64,000 nucleotides of DNA, from positions 124,001 to 188,000 of the forward strand of contig CAVWFR010000010.1 of the NCBI GenBank assembly GCA_963754305.1, in the 5' to 3' direction. The notes below the pieces were generated by a model, which was given only the letters and a program-made list of their open reading frames with translations, was not told the origin of the DNA and did not search any database. The position numbers were made by a program, and so were the translations under genes. This document shows, one piece after another, positions 51,724-61,701 of the stretch (positions are counted from its first letter, which is position 1; every line of letters begins with the position of its first letter). This DNA is from DATEDA01 sp963754305. Its GTDB lineage: Bacteria > Pseudomonadota > Gammaproteobacteria > Burkholderiales > SG8-39.

Positions 51724-54057
51724 ATGGTGAAGCTCGAAGTCGACGGCCGGCCGGTCGAGGTACCGGCGGGCTCGATGGTCATGGAGGCCGCGAACAAGCT
51801 CGGCGTCTACGTCCCGCACTTCTGCTGGCACCCGAAGCTCTCGATCGCCGCCAACTGCCGCATGTGCCTCGTGCAGGTCGAGAAAGCGCCCAAGCCGCTG
51901 CCTGCCTGCGCGACGCCGGTCAGCGAGGGCATGAAGGTCCTGACCCGCTCGGAATACGCCAAGGAGGCGCAGCGCGGGGTGATGGAGTTCCTGCTGATCA
52001 ACCATCCGCTCGACTGCCCGATCTGCGACCAGGGCGGCGAGTGCCAGCTCCAGGACCTGGCGGTGGGCTACGGCGGCAGCGCATCGCGCTACCACGAGCC
52101 CAAGCGAGTGGTGGTTTCCAAGCCGATGGGGCCGCTCATCTCGGCCGAGGAGATGACGCGCTGCATCCACTGCACCCGTTGCGTGCGTTTCGGCCAGGAG
52201 ATCGCCGGGATCATGGAGCTCGGCATGATCGGCCGCGGCGAGCACGCCGAGATCGTCTCGTTCGTCGGCAAGGCGGTCGAGTCGGAGCTGTCGGGGAACA
52301 TGATCGACGTGTGCCCGGTCGGTGCGCTCACCTCGAAGCCGTTCCGCTACAGCGCGCGCACCTGGGAGCTCGGCCGGCGCCGCTCGGTGAGCCCGCACGA
52401 CGGCCTCGGCGCCAACCTCATCGTCCAGGTCCAGCACGACCGCGTGAAGAGAGTCCTGCCGTTCGAGAACGAGGCGCTGAACGAGTGCTGGCTGTCCGAT
52501 AAGGACCGCTTCTCGTACGAGGGCCTCGATGCGCCCGACCGGCTGCTGCGACCGATGCTCAAGCAGGGCGGCGAGTGGCGCGAGGTCGACTGGGACAAGG
52601 CGCTCGGGTTCGTCGCCGACGGCCTGCGCAAGGTAAGGAAGGTCCACGGCGGCAGCGCGATCGGCGCGGTCGTCTCCCCGCATTCGACGCTGGAGGAGAT
52701 GCAGCTCGCGCAGAAGCTCGTGCGGGGCCTCGGCAGCGAGAACGTCGATTTCCGCCTCCGGCAGTCCGATTTCGCCGCCGACGGCCGGATGAAGGGCGCG
52801 CCCTGGCTGGGGATGAAAGTCGCCGAGCTCGGCAAGCTCGACCGCGTGCTCGTCGTCGGCGCCTTCCTGCGCAAGGACCAGCCGCTCCTCGCCAACCGCT
52901 TCCGGCAGGCGGCGAAACGCCGCCAGAAGATCAGCGTGATCCACGTCGCGGGCGACGACCTCGCGATGAACGTGAGCCACAACGCGGTGGTGAAGCCGGG
53001 CGAGCTCGTGGGCATGCTCGCGCAGGTGGTGAGAGCGGCGGCGGAGGAGAAGGGCGCAGCCGTGCCGCTCCCGCTCGCGTCCCTCTCGGTCGGCGACACC
53101 GCGCGCGCCATCGCAAAGAGCCTCGCAACGGGCGCGAATCCCGCAATCTTCCTGGGCAACAGCGCGCAGCAGCATCCGCGCGCGAGCCAGCTCCACTGGC
53201 TTGCGCAGGAGGCCGCGGCCGTGCTCGGCGCCCGCTTCGGTTTCTTGGGCGAGGCCGCCAACAGCGTTGGCGGCTACCTCGCCCGCTGCATACCCGGTGC
53301 GGGCGGACTCGATGCCGCGCGGATGCTCGCCGAACCGCGTAAGGCCTACCTGCTCCTCAACGTCGAGCCGGAGCTGGATACGGGCAACCCGGGTCAGGCG
53401 GCGCGCGCGATGGCGGCGGCCGAGCTCGTGATCGCGCTTTCGCCGTACCAGGGTACCGCGCACGACTACGCCGACGTCCTGCTGCCGATCACCCCCTTTA
53501 CCGAGACCTCGGGCAGCTTCGTCAATACCGAAGGCCGCCTGCAAAGCTTCAACCCGGCGGTGAAGGCGCGCGGCGAATCGCGGCCGGCCTGGAAAGTGCT
53601 GCGCGTGCTCGGCAACCTGCTCGAGCTGACCGGATTCGCCCAGGATCGCAGCGAGCAGGTGCGGGACGAAGTCGGCACGGCCGAGTCGATCGCCGGCCGG
53701 CTGTCGAACGCGCTGGACGGCGTGGCGCTGGCGCCGGTTGCAAAGCCGTCCCCGGCGATCGAGCGAGTCGCCGACGTGCCGATCTACTTCGCCGATCCGC
53801 TCGTGCGGCGGGCGCCGTCGCTCGCCGAGACCGCCGACGGCGCGGCGCCGCGCGCGGTCGCCAGCGGCGCGCTCCTCGCGCGACTCGGCCTGAAAGCCGG
53901 AGACCGGGTCAAAGTCCGGCAGGGCGGTGGCGAAGCCGTGCTGGAACTCGGGCGCGACGACGCCCTCGCCGACGGCGTGGTCCGCGTTGCGGCCGCGCAT
54001 CCGTCGACCGCGGCGCTCGGGGCGATGTTCGGCGACATCTCGATCGAGCGGCTCTAA
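51724..54057 (+). CDS. nuoG: NADH-quinone oxidoreductase subunit G
   Basis: From the ATG at 51724 (MVKLEVDGRPVEVPAGSMVM) the protein has 777 residues; a GTG at 51715 is also in frame. The N-terminal ferredoxin-like part holds the iron-sulfur ligands: HFCWHPKLSIAANCRMCLVQ, HPLDCPICDQGGECQLQD, TRCIHCTRCVRFGQEIAG and NMIDVCPVGALTSKPF. A molybdopterin-oxidoreductase-like region without a catalytic role follows. It links NuoE/F to the NuoI clusters. The C-terminal 200 residues are more divergent. Confidence 0.95.
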   Translation: MVKLEVDGRPVEVPAGSMVMEAANKLGVYVPHFCWHPKLSIAANCRMCLVQVEKAPKPLPACATPVSEGMKVLTRSEYAKEAQRGVMEFLLINHPLDCPICDQGGECQLQDLAVGYGGSASRYHEPKRVVVSKPMGPLISAEEMTRCIHCTRCVRFGQEIAGIMELGMIGRGEHAEIVSFVGKAVESELSGNMIDVCPVGALTSKPFRYSARTWELGRRRSVSPHDGLGANLIVQVQHDRVKRVLPFENEALNECWLSDKDRFSYEGLDAPDRLLRPMLKQGGEWREVDWDKALGFVADGLRKVRKVHGGSAIGAVVSPHSTLEEMQLAQKLVRGLGSENVDFRLRQSDFAADGRMKGAPWLGMKVAELGKLDRVLVVGAFLRKDQPLLANRFRQAAKRRQKISVIHVAGDDLAMNVSHNAVVKPGELVGMLAQVVRAAAEEKGAAVPLPLASLSVGDTARAIAKSLATGANPAIFLGNSAQQHPRASQLHWLAQEAAAVLGARFGFLGEAANSVGGYLARCIPGAGGLDAARMLAEPRKAYLLLNVEPELDTGNPGQAARAMAAAELVIALSPYQGTAHDYADVLLPITPFTETSGSFVNTEGRLQSFNPAVKARGESRPAWKVLRVLGNLLELTGFAQDRSEQVRDEVGTAESIAGRLSNALDGVALAPVAKPSPAIERVADVPIYFADPLVRRAPSLAETADGAAPRAVASGALLARLGLKAGDRVKVRQGGGEAVLELGRDDALADGVVRVAAAHPSTAALGAMFGDISIERL

Positions 54058-54074
54058 ACATCGATCTGCTAACG

Positions 54075-55160
54075 ATGGACGTCATCCAGACGCTCGCCGG
54101 CTACTCCACCTCGGTGTTCGGGCCGACGTGGGGGCCGCCGCTCTGGACGCTGGTCAAGACGCTCGTCCTGATCGTCGCGATCGCCATCCCGCTGATCCTG
54201 AGCGTCGCCTATCTCACGCTTGCCGAGCGCAAGGTCATCGGCTACATGCAGGTGCGGATCGGACCGAACCGGGTCGGCCCGATGGGACTGTTCCAGCCGT
54301 TCGCGGATGTCTTCAAGCTGGTGTTCAAGGAGATCATCATCCCGACCGGGGCGAACAAGTTCCTGTTCCTCCTCGGCCCGATGATGGTGCTCATGCCGGC
54401 GATGGCGGCGTGGGCGGTGATCCCGTTCAGTCCGGGGGTGGTGCTCGCGGACGTGAACGCGGGGCTGCTTTACGTGATGGCGATCACGTCGATGGGCGTC
54501 TACGGCGTGATCATCGCCGGCTGGGCCTCGAACTCGAAGTACGCGTTCCTCGGCGCGATGCGCTCGGCGGCGCAGATCGTCGCCTACGAGATCGCGATGG
54601 GCTTCGCGCTGGTGTGCGTGCTGCTCGTGTCTCAGAGCCTCAATCTGAGCGATATCGTGACCGTCCAGGGGCGCGGCTGGTTCGCCGAGCGCGGGCTCAC
54701 CTTCCTGTCGTGGAACTGGCTGCCGCTCTTTCCGATGTTCCTCGTCTACTTCATCTCGGCGGTGGCCGAAACCAACCGCGCGCCGTTCGACGTGGCCGAG
54801 GGCGAGTCGGAGATCGTCGCCGGCTTCCACGTCGAATATTCGGGGACCGCATTCGCGCTCTTCTTCCTCGGCGAATACATGAACATGATCCTCGTGTCGA
54901 CGCTCGCGGCGCTGATGTTTCTCGGCGGCTGGCTGCCGCCGCTCGACTGGGCGGTGCTCAACGCCGTCCCCGGGATCTTCTGGCTGGTGGCGAAGGTGGG
55001 TTTCCTGCTGTTCTGCTTCCTGTGGTTCCGCGCGACCTTCCCGCGCTATCGCTACGACCAGATCATGCGGCTCGGATGGAAGGTCTTCATCCCGCTCACC
55101 ATCGTCTGGCTCGTGGTGATCGCCGCGTGGATGCAGACGCCGTGGAATCCCTGGGCGTAG
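54075..55160 (+). CDS. nuoH: NADH-quinone oxidoreductase subunit H
   Basis: The 361-residue membrane subunit has eight or nine helices and the conserved quinone-channel loops: LAERKVIGYMQVRIGPNRVGPMG, QPFADVFKLVFKE and ETNRAPFDVAEGESEIVAGFHVEYSG. It connects the quinone cavity to the membrane arm. It starts 17 bases after nuoG and ends 10 bases before nuoI. All expected acidic residues are present. Confidence 0.97.
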   Translation: MDVIQTLAGYSTSVFGPTWGPPLWTLVKTLVLIVAIAIPLILSVAYLTLAERKVIGYMQVRIGPNRVGPMGLFQPFADVFKLVFKEIIIPTGANKFLFLLGPMMVLMPAMAAWAVIPFSPGVVLADVNAGLLYVMAITSMGVYGVIIAGWASNSKYAFLGAMRSAAQIVAYEIAMGFALVCVLLVSQSLNLSDIVTVQGRGWFAERGLTFLSWNWLPLFPMFLVYFISAVAETNRAPFDVAEGESEIVAGFHVEYSGTAFALFFLGEYMNMILVSTLAALMFLGGWLPPLDWAVLNAVPGIFWLVAKVGFLLFCFLWFRATFPRYRYDQIMRLGWKVFIPLTIVWLVVIAAWMQTPWNPWA

Positions 55161-55170
55161 GAGAACGGCC

Positions 55171-55662
55171 ATGCTCGAGCGCGTCCGCGACTTCTTCAAG
55201 ACCTTCCTCCTGGTGGAGCTCGCCCGCGGCCTCGCGCTCACCGGGCGGCATCTCTTCGCGCGCAAGATCACGATCCAGTTTCCGGAGGAGAAGACGCCGG
55301 TGAGCCCGCGCTTCCGCGGCCTGCATGCGCTGCGTCGCTACCCCAACGGCGAGGAGCGCTGCATCGGCTGCAAGCTCTGCGAGGCGGTGTGCCCGGCGCT
55401 CGCGATCACCATCGAGACCGCCGAGCGCGAGGACAACACGCGCCGGACCACGCGCTACGACATCGACCTCACCAAGTGCATCTTCTGCGGCTTCTGCGAA
55501 GAGTCCTGTCCGGTCGACTCGATCGTGGAGACGCATCTCCTCGAGTACCACGGCGAGAAGCGCGGCGACCTGTACTACACCAAAGAGATGCTGCTCGCGG
55601 TGGGCGACAAGTACGAGGACGAGATCGCCCGCGCCCGCGCCACCGACGCCGCCTACCGATGA
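55171..55662 (+). CDS. nuoI: NADH-quinone oxidoreductase subunit I
   Basis: The 163-residue ferredoxin-like subunit has two 4Fe-4S motifs, RCIGCKLCEAVCPALAI and KCIFCGFCEESCPVDSI (clusters N6a and N6b), which pass electrons from NuoG to NuoB. The N-terminal helix (VRDFFKTFLLVELARGLALTGRHLF) lies along the membrane. It ends 10 bases before the nuoJ ATG. Confidence 0.97.
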   Translation: MLERVRDFFKTFLLVELARGLALTGRHLFARKITIQFPEEKTPVSPRFRGLHALRRYPNGEERCIGCKLCEAVCPALAITIETAEREDNTRRTTRYDIDLTKCIFCGFCEESCPVDSIVETHLLEYHGEKRGDLYYTKEMLLAVGDKYEDEIARARATDAAYR

Positions 55663-55672
55663 CGTTCGCCGG

Positions 55673-56278
55673 ATGAGCTTCGAAGCCGCCGTTTTCTATC
55701 TTTTCGCCGCGATCCTGGTCTACGCCGGGGTGCGGACGATCACCTGCCGCAACCCGGTGCACGCCGCGCTCCACCTCGTGCTCGCGTTCTTCACCGCTGC
55801 GGCGATCTGGCTGGTGCTGCGCGCCGAGTTCCTGGCGATCACGCTGGTGCTCGTCTACGTCGGCGCGGTGATGGTGCTGTTCCTCTTCGTCGTGATGATG
55901 CTCGACATCAACCTCGACCGGCTGCGGGAAGGCTTCTGGAGCTATCTGCCACTCGCGGCGGTGGTCGGCGCCGTCATGGTGGTCGAGATGGTCCTCGTCC
56001 TCGCCGGCCGCCAGGCGGGGTTTGCCGAGGCGCCGCCCCCCGCCGACCCGGGGCGCACCTACAGCAACACCAAAGAGCTCGGCCGGGTGCTGTACACGGA
56101 CTATGTCTATCCGTTCGAGCTGGCGGCGGTGCTGCTGCTGGTGGCGATCGTCGCGGCCATCGCACTGACGATGCGCAAGCGCAAGGACACGAAATACCAG
56201 GATCCGGCGCGGCAGGTGACGGTGCGGCGCGAGGAGCGCGTCCGGCTCGTCTCGATGTCGGCCGAGAAGAAGGATTGA
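55673..56278 (+). CDS. nuoJ: NADH-quinone oxidoreductase subunit J
   Basis: The ATG at 55673 (MSFEAAVFYLFAAILVYAG) gives 201 residues. Five membrane helices are visible, with the pi-bulge helix region ITLVLVYVGAVMVLFLFVVMMLDI typical of NuoJ. After the last helix a polar tail (RKRKDTKYQDPARQVTVRREE) faces the cytoplasm. It lies between nuoI and nuoK, with a 53-base gap before nuoK that carries its Shine-Dalgarno. Confidence 0.93.
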   Translation: MSFEAAVFYLFAAILVYAGVRTITCRNPVHAALHLVLAFFTAAAIWLVLRAEFLAITLVLVYVGAVMVLFLFVVMMLDINLDRLREGFWSYLPLAAVVGAVMVVEMVLVLAGRQAGFAEAPPPADPGRTYSNTKELGRVLYTDYVYPFELAAVLLLVAIVAAIALTMRKRKDTKYQDPARQVTVRREERVRLVSMSAEKKD

Positions 56279-56331
56279 GCACTCGCGTCCGGGGGATCGC
56301 TCGTCCCCGGTCGATCTAGAGGGGAGGCAGG

Positions 56332-56637
56332 TTGCTCACGCTGTCGCATTTCTTGGTGCTTGGCGCGCTGCTGTTCGCGATCAGCGTGGTCGGCATTTTC
56401 CTCAACCGCAAGAACGTCATCATCCTGCTGATGGCGATCGAGCTGATGCTGCTCGCCGTCAACATGAACTTCGTCGCGTTTTCGCACTACCTCGGCGACA
56501 TCTCGGGGCAGGTGTTCGTCTTCTTCATCCTGACGGTCGCCGCGGCGGAGTCGGCGATCGGGCTGGCGATCCTGGTGGTGCTCTTCCGCACGCTGCGGAC
56601 GATCAACGTGCAGGACCTGGACCAGTTGAAGGGCTGA
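56332..56637 (+). CDS. nuoK: NADH-quinone oxidoreductase subunit K
   Basis: The 101-residue subunit uses a TTG start (LTLSHFLVLGALLFAISVVG) behind GGGGAGG. It has three helices with two buried glutamates: LLMAIELMLLAVNMNFVAF and VAAAESAIGLAILVVLFR. These take part in the proton path through the membrane arm. It lies five bases before nuoL. Confidence 0.96.
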   Translation: MLTLSHFLVLGALLFAISVVGIFLNRKNVIILLMAIELMLLAVNMNFVAFSHYLGDISGQVFVFFILTVAAAESAIGLAILVVLFRTLRTINVQDLDQLKG

Positions 56638-56642
56638 GCGCG

Positions 56643-58670
56643 ATGACCCGGATGCAGCTCCTCTACCTCGTCGTGCCGCTCGCGCCGCTCGTCGCCGCGA
56701 TCATCGCCGGGCTCTTCGGGAAGGCGATCGGCCGCGCCGGCGCGCACTGGGTGACGATCATCGCCGTCGGCATCTCGTTCTTCGGCTCGTGCGTCGTGTT
56801 CGCCGACGTCCTCGCCGGCAACACCTTCAACGGCACGGTCTACACCTGGCTTACCTCCGGCGGCACCCGGTTCGAGATCGGCTTCCTGATCGACCGCCTC
56901 ACCGCGCTGATGATGGTGGTCGTCACGTCCGTGTCGTGGATGGTGCACATCTACACCGTCGGCTACATGGCGGACGACGACACCTCTCCCGGGGGTTACC
57001 AGCGGTTCTTCAGCTACATCTCGCTCTTCACCTTCTCGATGCTGATGCTGGTGATGGCGAACAACTTCCTCCAGCTCTTCTTTGGCTGGGAGGCGGTGGG
57101 TCTCGTCTCGTACCTCCTCATCGGCTACTACTACCGGCGTCCGACGGCGATCTACGCCAACCTGAAGGCGTTCCTGGTGAACCGGGTGGGCGACTTCGGC
57201 TTCCTGCTCGGGGTCGCGCTGGTGCTCAACTACTTTGGCACGCTCGACTACACCGAGGTGTTCGCCGACGCGCCGAAGATGGCGGGTCAGACGATGCAGC
57301 TCTTCCCCGGGGTCGAATGGTTGATCGTCACGGTGATCTGCATCTGCCTCTTCATCGGCGCGATGGGCAAGAGCGCGCAGTTCCCGCTGCACGTCTGGCT
57401 GCCCGATTCGATGGAGGGTCCGACGCCGATCTCCGCGCTGATCCACGCCGCGACGATGGTGACCGCCGGGATCTTCATGGTGGCCCGGATGTCGCCGCTC
57501 TTCGAGCTGTCGGAGGCGGCGCTGTCGTTCGTGATCGTGATCGGCGGAATCACCGCGTTCTTCATGGCGCTGATTGCGCTCGTCGTCTACGACATCAAGC
57601 GCGTGGTGGCGTACTCGACGCTCTCGCAGCTCGGGTACATGACGGTCGCCCTCGGCGCCTCGGCGTATCCGGCGGCGATCTTCCACCTCTTCACCCACGC
57701 GTTCTTCAAGGCGGCGCTGTTCCTTGCCGCCGGCTCGGTGATCATCGCGATGCATCACGAGCAGGACATGCGGCGGATGGGCGGCCTGCGCAAGTACCTG
57801 CCGATCACCTACGCGGTCATGCTGATCGGGGCGTTCGCGAACGCGGCCTTCCCGCCGTTCGCCGGCTTCTTCTCGAAGGACGCGATCATCGAGGCGGCGA
57901 AGCTCGCCCATGTGCCGGGCGCGACGTTCGCGTACGCCTGCGTCCTCGCGTGCGCCTTCGTCACGGCGCTCTACAGCTTCCGGCTGGTGTTCTTCGCCTT
58001 CCACGGTGAGGAGCGGTTTCGGCAGGTCGACCCGCATGGCCATGAAGGGCATGTGCACGATGCGCATGGCCATGGTGCGGTCCACGAGCCCCACGAGTCG
58101 CCGTGGGTGGTGACGGTGCCCCTGATCCTGCTCGCGATCCCGTCGATCTGCGCCGGCTGGCTGGTCGGCTCGATCGTCTTCGGCGATTACTTCGGCAGCT
58201 CGATCGTCATCGCGCCGGCGCACGAGGGCATCGCGCACATGGCGCGGGAGTTTCACGGCGTGGTGGCGATGATCACCCACGGCTTCTTCACCGCGCCGTT
58301 CTGGCTCGTCGTCGCCGGGATCACGACCGCGTACGTCCTGTACGTCGCGCGCCCCGATCTGCACGGCGTGGTGCGGCGGAAATTCGGCGTCGTCACCCGC
58401 ATCCTCGAGAACAAGTACGGCTTCGACGAGCTGTACCAGTGGCTCTTCGGCAGCGGCACGGTGAAGGTCGGCACCGGGCTGTGGAAGGGGGGCGACATGG
58501 CGGTGATCGACGGGGTCATGGTCAATGGTTCGGCCAAGGCGGTCGGCGCGATCGCGAAGATCGTGCGGCTCTTTCAGACCGGCTACATCTACCAGTACGC
58601 CTTCACGATGATCATCGGGCTGTTCGTCCTGCTCAGCTGGTGGCTCTTGCGCATCGCGTTCCCGGGGTAG
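56643..58670 (+). CDS. nuoL: NADH-quinone oxidoreductase subunit L
   Basis: The 675-residue antiporter-like subunit has about 16 membrane helices. Conserved blocks are FFGWEAVGLVSYLLIGYYYRRP (key Glu), GKSAQFPLHVWLPDSMEGPTPISALIHAATMV (key Lys and His) and KRVVAYSTLSQLGYMTVALG. A His-rich insert near residue 460 (HGHEGHVHDAHGHG) is typical. The long C-terminal lateral helix bridges NuoM and NuoN. It is the distal proton pump of complex I. Confidence 0.97.
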   Translation: MTRMQLLYLVVPLAPLVAAIIAGLFGKAIGRAGAHWVTIIAVGISFFGSCVVFADVLAGNTFNGTVYTWLTSGGTRFEIGFLIDRLTALMMVVVTSVSWMVHIYTVGYMADDDTSPGGYQRFFSYISLFTFSMLMLVMANNFLQLFFGWEAVGLVSYLLIGYYYRRPTAIYANLKAFLVNRVGDFGFLLGVALVLNYFGTLDYTEVFADAPKMAGQTMQLFPGVEWLIVTVICICLFIGAMGKSAQFPLHVWLPDSMEGPTPISALIHAATMVTAGIFMVARMSPLFELSEAALSFVIVIGGITAFFMALIALVVYDIKRVVAYSTLSQLGYMTVALGASAYPAAIFHLFTHAFFKAALFLAAGSVIIAMHHEQDMRRMGGLRKYLPITYAVMLIGAFANAAFPPFAGFFSKDAIIEAAKLAHVPGATFAYACVLACAFVTALYSFRLVFFAFHGEERFRQVDPHGHEGHVHDAHGHGAVHEPHESPWVVTVPLILLAIPSICAGWLVGSIVFGDYFGSSIVIAPAHEGIAHMAREFHGVVAMITHGFFTAPFWLVVAGITTAYVLYVARPDLHGVVRRKFGVVTRILENKYGFDELYQWLFGSGTVKVGTGLWKGGDMAVIDGVMVNGSAKAVGAIAKIVRLFQTGYIYQYAFTMIIGLFVLLSWWLLRIAFPG

Positions 58671-58673
58671 GCG

Positions 58674-60158
58674 ATGGCAGGCGCGAACTGGCTCAGCCTC
58701 TCGGTCTGGATCCCGATCCTCGCCGGCCTGGTGGTCATGGCGACCGGGGGCGACCAGAACGCGCGCATCGCGCGCGTGCTCGCCCTTGCCGGCGCTCTCG
58801 TCGGCTTCCTCGTCACGATCCCGCTCTACACCGGGTTCGATGTCGCCACCAGCGCGATGCAGTTCCAGGAGAAGACGCCCTGGATCGAGCGCTTCAACAT
58901 CAACTACCACCTTGGTGTCGACGGGATCTCGGTCTTGTTCGTGCTGCTGAACAGCTTCATCACCGTGCTGGTCGTGATCGCGGCCTGGGAGTCGATCCAG
59001 ACCCGGGTGTCGCAGTACATGGCGGCGTTCCTGATCATGTCGGGGCTCCTGAACGGGGTGTTCGCGGCGCTCGACGGCGCGCTGTTCTACGTGTTCTTCG
59101 AGGCGACCCTGATCCCGATGTACCTCATCATCGGCGTGTGGGGCGGCGAGAACCGGGTATACGCGGCGCTCAAGTTCTTCCTCTACACGCTGCTTGGATC
59201 GCTGCTGCTGCTGATCGCCTTCATCTATCTCTATAACGAGTCCGGCGGCAGCTTCGCCGTACTCGACTGGCACGCGTTGCCGCTCTCGAAGCGCGAGCAG
59301 GTCCTGCTGTTCTTCGCCTTCCTCGCGGCGTTCGCGGTGAAGGTGCCGATGTGGCCGGTCCACACCTGGCTGCCCGACGCGCATCCCGAGGCCCCGACCG
59401 GCGGCTCGGTCGTGCTGGCGGCGATCCTGCTCAAGCTCGGTGCCTACGGCGTGGTCCGCTTCTCGCTGCCGATCCTGCCGGACGCGAGCCACGCCCTGTC
59501 CGGGTTGATGATCGCGCTGTCGCTGGTGGCGGTGCTCTATATCGCGCTCGTCGCGCTGGTGCAGCCCGACATGAAGCGGCTGATCGCGTACTCGTCGATC
59601 TCCCACATGGGGTTCGTCACGCTCGGCTTTTTCCTCTTCAACTCTTACGGCCTGGAGGGCGCGCTGGTGCAGATGGTCTCGCACGGCTTCGTCTCGGCGG
59701 CGCTCTTCCTGTGCGTCGGCGTCATGTACGACCGCATGCACTCGCATCTGATCGGCGATTTCGGCGGCGTGGTCAACACCATGCCCAAGTTCGCCGCGTT
59801 CATGATGCTGTTCGCGATGGCGAACTGCGGGCTGCCAGCGACCAGCGGTTTCGTGGGCGAGTTCCTGGTCATCATGGGCGCGATGAAAGTCAGCTTCTGG
59901 ATCGCCCTCGTCGCCGCGACCTCGCTCATCTTCGGGGCGGCGTACACGCTGTGGATGTACAAGCGTGTGATCTACGGCGCGGTCGCGAACGACCATGTCG
60001 CTGCGCTGCAGGACATCAATGCGCGCGAGTTCCTGGTGCTGGGCCTGCTCGCTTTCGCGGTGCTCGCGATGGGCGTCTATCCGCAACCGTTCACCGAGGT
60101 GATGCACACCTCGGTGGACGGGCTCCTGAGGCACGTGGCGGCGGGGAAGATCCGATGA
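58674..60158 (+). CDS. nuoM: NADH-quinone oxidoreductase subunit M
   Basis: The 494-residue subunit has 13-14 helices and the antiporter-like core: FFEATLIPMYLIIGVWGGENR (key Glu), AVKVPMWPVHTWLPDAHPEAPTGGSVVLAA (key Lys) and KRLIAYSSISHMGFVTLG. It forms the middle proton channel between NuoL and NuoN. It begins three bases after the nuoL stop. Confidence 0.97.
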   Translation: MAGANWLSLSVWIPILAGLVVMATGGDQNARIARVLALAGALVGFLVTIPLYTGFDVATSAMQFQEKTPWIERFNINYHLGVDGISVLFVLLNSFITVLVVIAAWESIQTRVSQYMAAFLIMSGLLNGVFAALDGALFYVFFEATLIPMYLIIGVWGGENRVYAALKFFLYTLLGSLLLLIAFIYLYNESGGSFAVLDWHALPLSKREQVLLFFAFLAAFAVKVPMWPVHTWLPDAHPEAPTGGSVVLAAILLKLGAYGVVRFSLPILPDASHALSGLMIALSLVAVLYIALVALVQPDMKRLIAYSSISHMGFVTLGFFLFNSYGLEGALVQMVSHGFVSAALFLCVGVMYDRMHSHLIGDFGGVVNTMPKFAAFMMLFAMANCGLPATSGFVGEFLVIMGAMKVSFWIALVAATSLIFGAAYTLWMYKRVIYGAVANDHVAALQDINAREFLVLGLLAFAVLAMGVYPQPFTEVMHTSVDGLLRHVAAGKIR

Positions 60159-60201
60159 GGGGCGGCGATGCGCGCGGCGGCAGAGTCGCGGGGGTACGAC
60201 G

Positions 60202-61695
60202 ATGATGGACTTGGCGCTCCCGCCGCTCTTCCCGGCGTACCCGGAGATCTGGCTGCTCACGATGGGCTCCGTCGTACTGATCGTCGACCTGTTCTTGCCC
60301 GAGGGCCGCCGCGACGTGGTGTACTGGCTCTCCCTCGCGACCCTCGCGGGCTGCGCGGCGCTCACGATCCTCGTCGTCCAGGCGACCGGCGGCAAGCCGG
60401 CCCACACCTTCGGCGACATGTTCGTCGCCGACCTGATGGCGCATACGCTGAAGTTCCTGACCTACGTTGCGGTCGCGGCGTGCCTCGTGTACTCGCGTCG
60501 CTACCTGGCCGATCGCGACCTGCTGCGCGGCGAGTATTTCGTGCTGACCCTGTTCGCGACGCTCGGCATGATGGTGTTGATCTCCGCGAGCCACCTGCTC
60601 ACCGTCTATCTCGGTCTGGAGCTGATGTCGCTGTGCCTGTATTCGATGGTCGCGCTGAACCGCGACTCGGCGCTGTCGACCGAGGCGGCGATGAAGTACT
60701 TCATCCTCGGCGCGCTCGCCTCGGGGCTGCTGCTATACGGGATGTCGATGCTGTACGGCGCGACCGGGACGCTCGGGATCGAACAGATGGCGGCGACGAT
60801 CGCCGCCGGCAAGGCCAACAAGGGGATACTGCTGTTCGGGCTGGTGTTCGTAGTCGCGGGGGTCGCGTTCAAGCTCGGCGTCGTGCCCTTCCACATGTGG
60901 ATCCCGGACGTCTATCACGGCGCACCCAACGCGATGACGCTGTTCATCGGCACGGCGCCGGAGCTCGCCGCGTTCGCGATGGCGATGCGGCTGCTCGTCA
61001 ACGGCCTCCTCGACCTCGCGGTCGACTGGCAGCAGATGCTGATGATCCTGTCGGTGCTGTCGATGGCGGTCGGCAATCTCGCCGCGATCGCGCAGACGAA
61101 CATCAAGCGCATGCTCGCGTACTCGGCGATCTCGCACATGGGTTTCATGCTGCTCGGGCTGCTCGCCGGCGTGGTCGGCGGCAACGCCCTGTCGGCGCCC
61201 GGCGCGTACAGCGCGGCGATGTTCTACGCCGTCGTCTACGTGCTGATGAGCCTCGGCTCGCTCGGCATGGTGCTCGCGCTGTCGCGAGCGGGGTTCGAGG
61301 CGGAGGAGCTTACGGACTACAAGGGGCTCAACCAGCGCGCGCCGTGGTACGCGTTCCTGATGCTGCTGGTGATGTTTTCGCTCGCGGGGTTGCCGCCGAC
61401 GGTCGGCTTCTACGCCAAGCTCGTGGTGCTCGACGCTGCGGTCAAGGCGGACCAGCTGTGGCTCGCGGTGTTCGCGGTCGTGATGTCAGTCATCGGGGCG
61501 TTCTACTACCTGCGCGTCGTGAAGCTCATGTACTTCGACGAGCCCGATAGCGCGGCGCCGATCGAGCCGGGGCTGGACATGCGCGTGGTCCTATCGGCGA
61601 ACGGCCTCGCGATGCTCGTGCTCGGCATCGTACCCGGGCCGCTGTTCGGACTCTGTCTCGCGGCGATCCAGGGCGTCTATCCGCTCGCGCGGTAG
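60202..61695 (+). CDS. nuoN: NADH-quinone oxidoreductase subunit N
   Basis: The 497-residue subunit has 14 helices. Blocks: HLLTVYLGLELMSLCLYSMVAL (key Glu), GVAFKLGVVPFHMWIPDVYHGAPNAMTLFIGTAPELAAF and KRMLAYSAISHMGFMLLGL. It is the proton-pumping subunit nearest NuoH/K. It starts at ATGATG 60202 or 60205 and closes the nuo operon. A NUDIX gene follows six bases after its stop. Confidence 0.97.
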   Translation: MMDLALPPLFPAYPEIWLLTMGSVVLIVDLFLPEGRRDVVYWLSLATLAGCAALTILVVQATGGKPAHTFGDMFVADLMAHTLKFLTYVAVAACLVYSRRYLADRDLLRGEYFVLTLFATLGMMVLISASHLLTVYLGLELMSLCLYSMVALNRDSALSTEAAMKYFILGALASGLLLYGMSMLYGATGTLGIEQMAATIAAGKANKGILLFGLVFVVAGVAFKLGVVPFHMWIPDVYHGAPNAMTLFIGTAPELAAFAMAMRLLVNGLLDLAVDWQQMLMILSVLSMAVGNLAAIAQTNIKRMLAYSAISHMGFMLLGLLAGVVGGNALSAPGAYSAAMFYAVVYVLMSLGSLGMVLALSRAGFEAEELTDYKGLNQRAPWYAFLMLLVMFSLAGLPPTVGFYAKLVVLDAAVKADQLWLAVFAVVMSVIGAFYYLRVVKLMYFDEPDSAAPIEPGLDMRVVLSANGLAMLVLGIVPGPLFGLCLAAIQGVYPLAR

Positions 61696-61701
61696 GGAAG
61701 G

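Noticed and set aside
56487..60419. 1310-codon open frame on the minus strand opposite nuoK, nuoL and nuoM
   Set aside because: It mirrors three well-supported complex I genes. Its product is an unlikely His/Arg/Glu/Asp-rich polymer, the pattern expected of an antisense frame in G+C-rich DNA.
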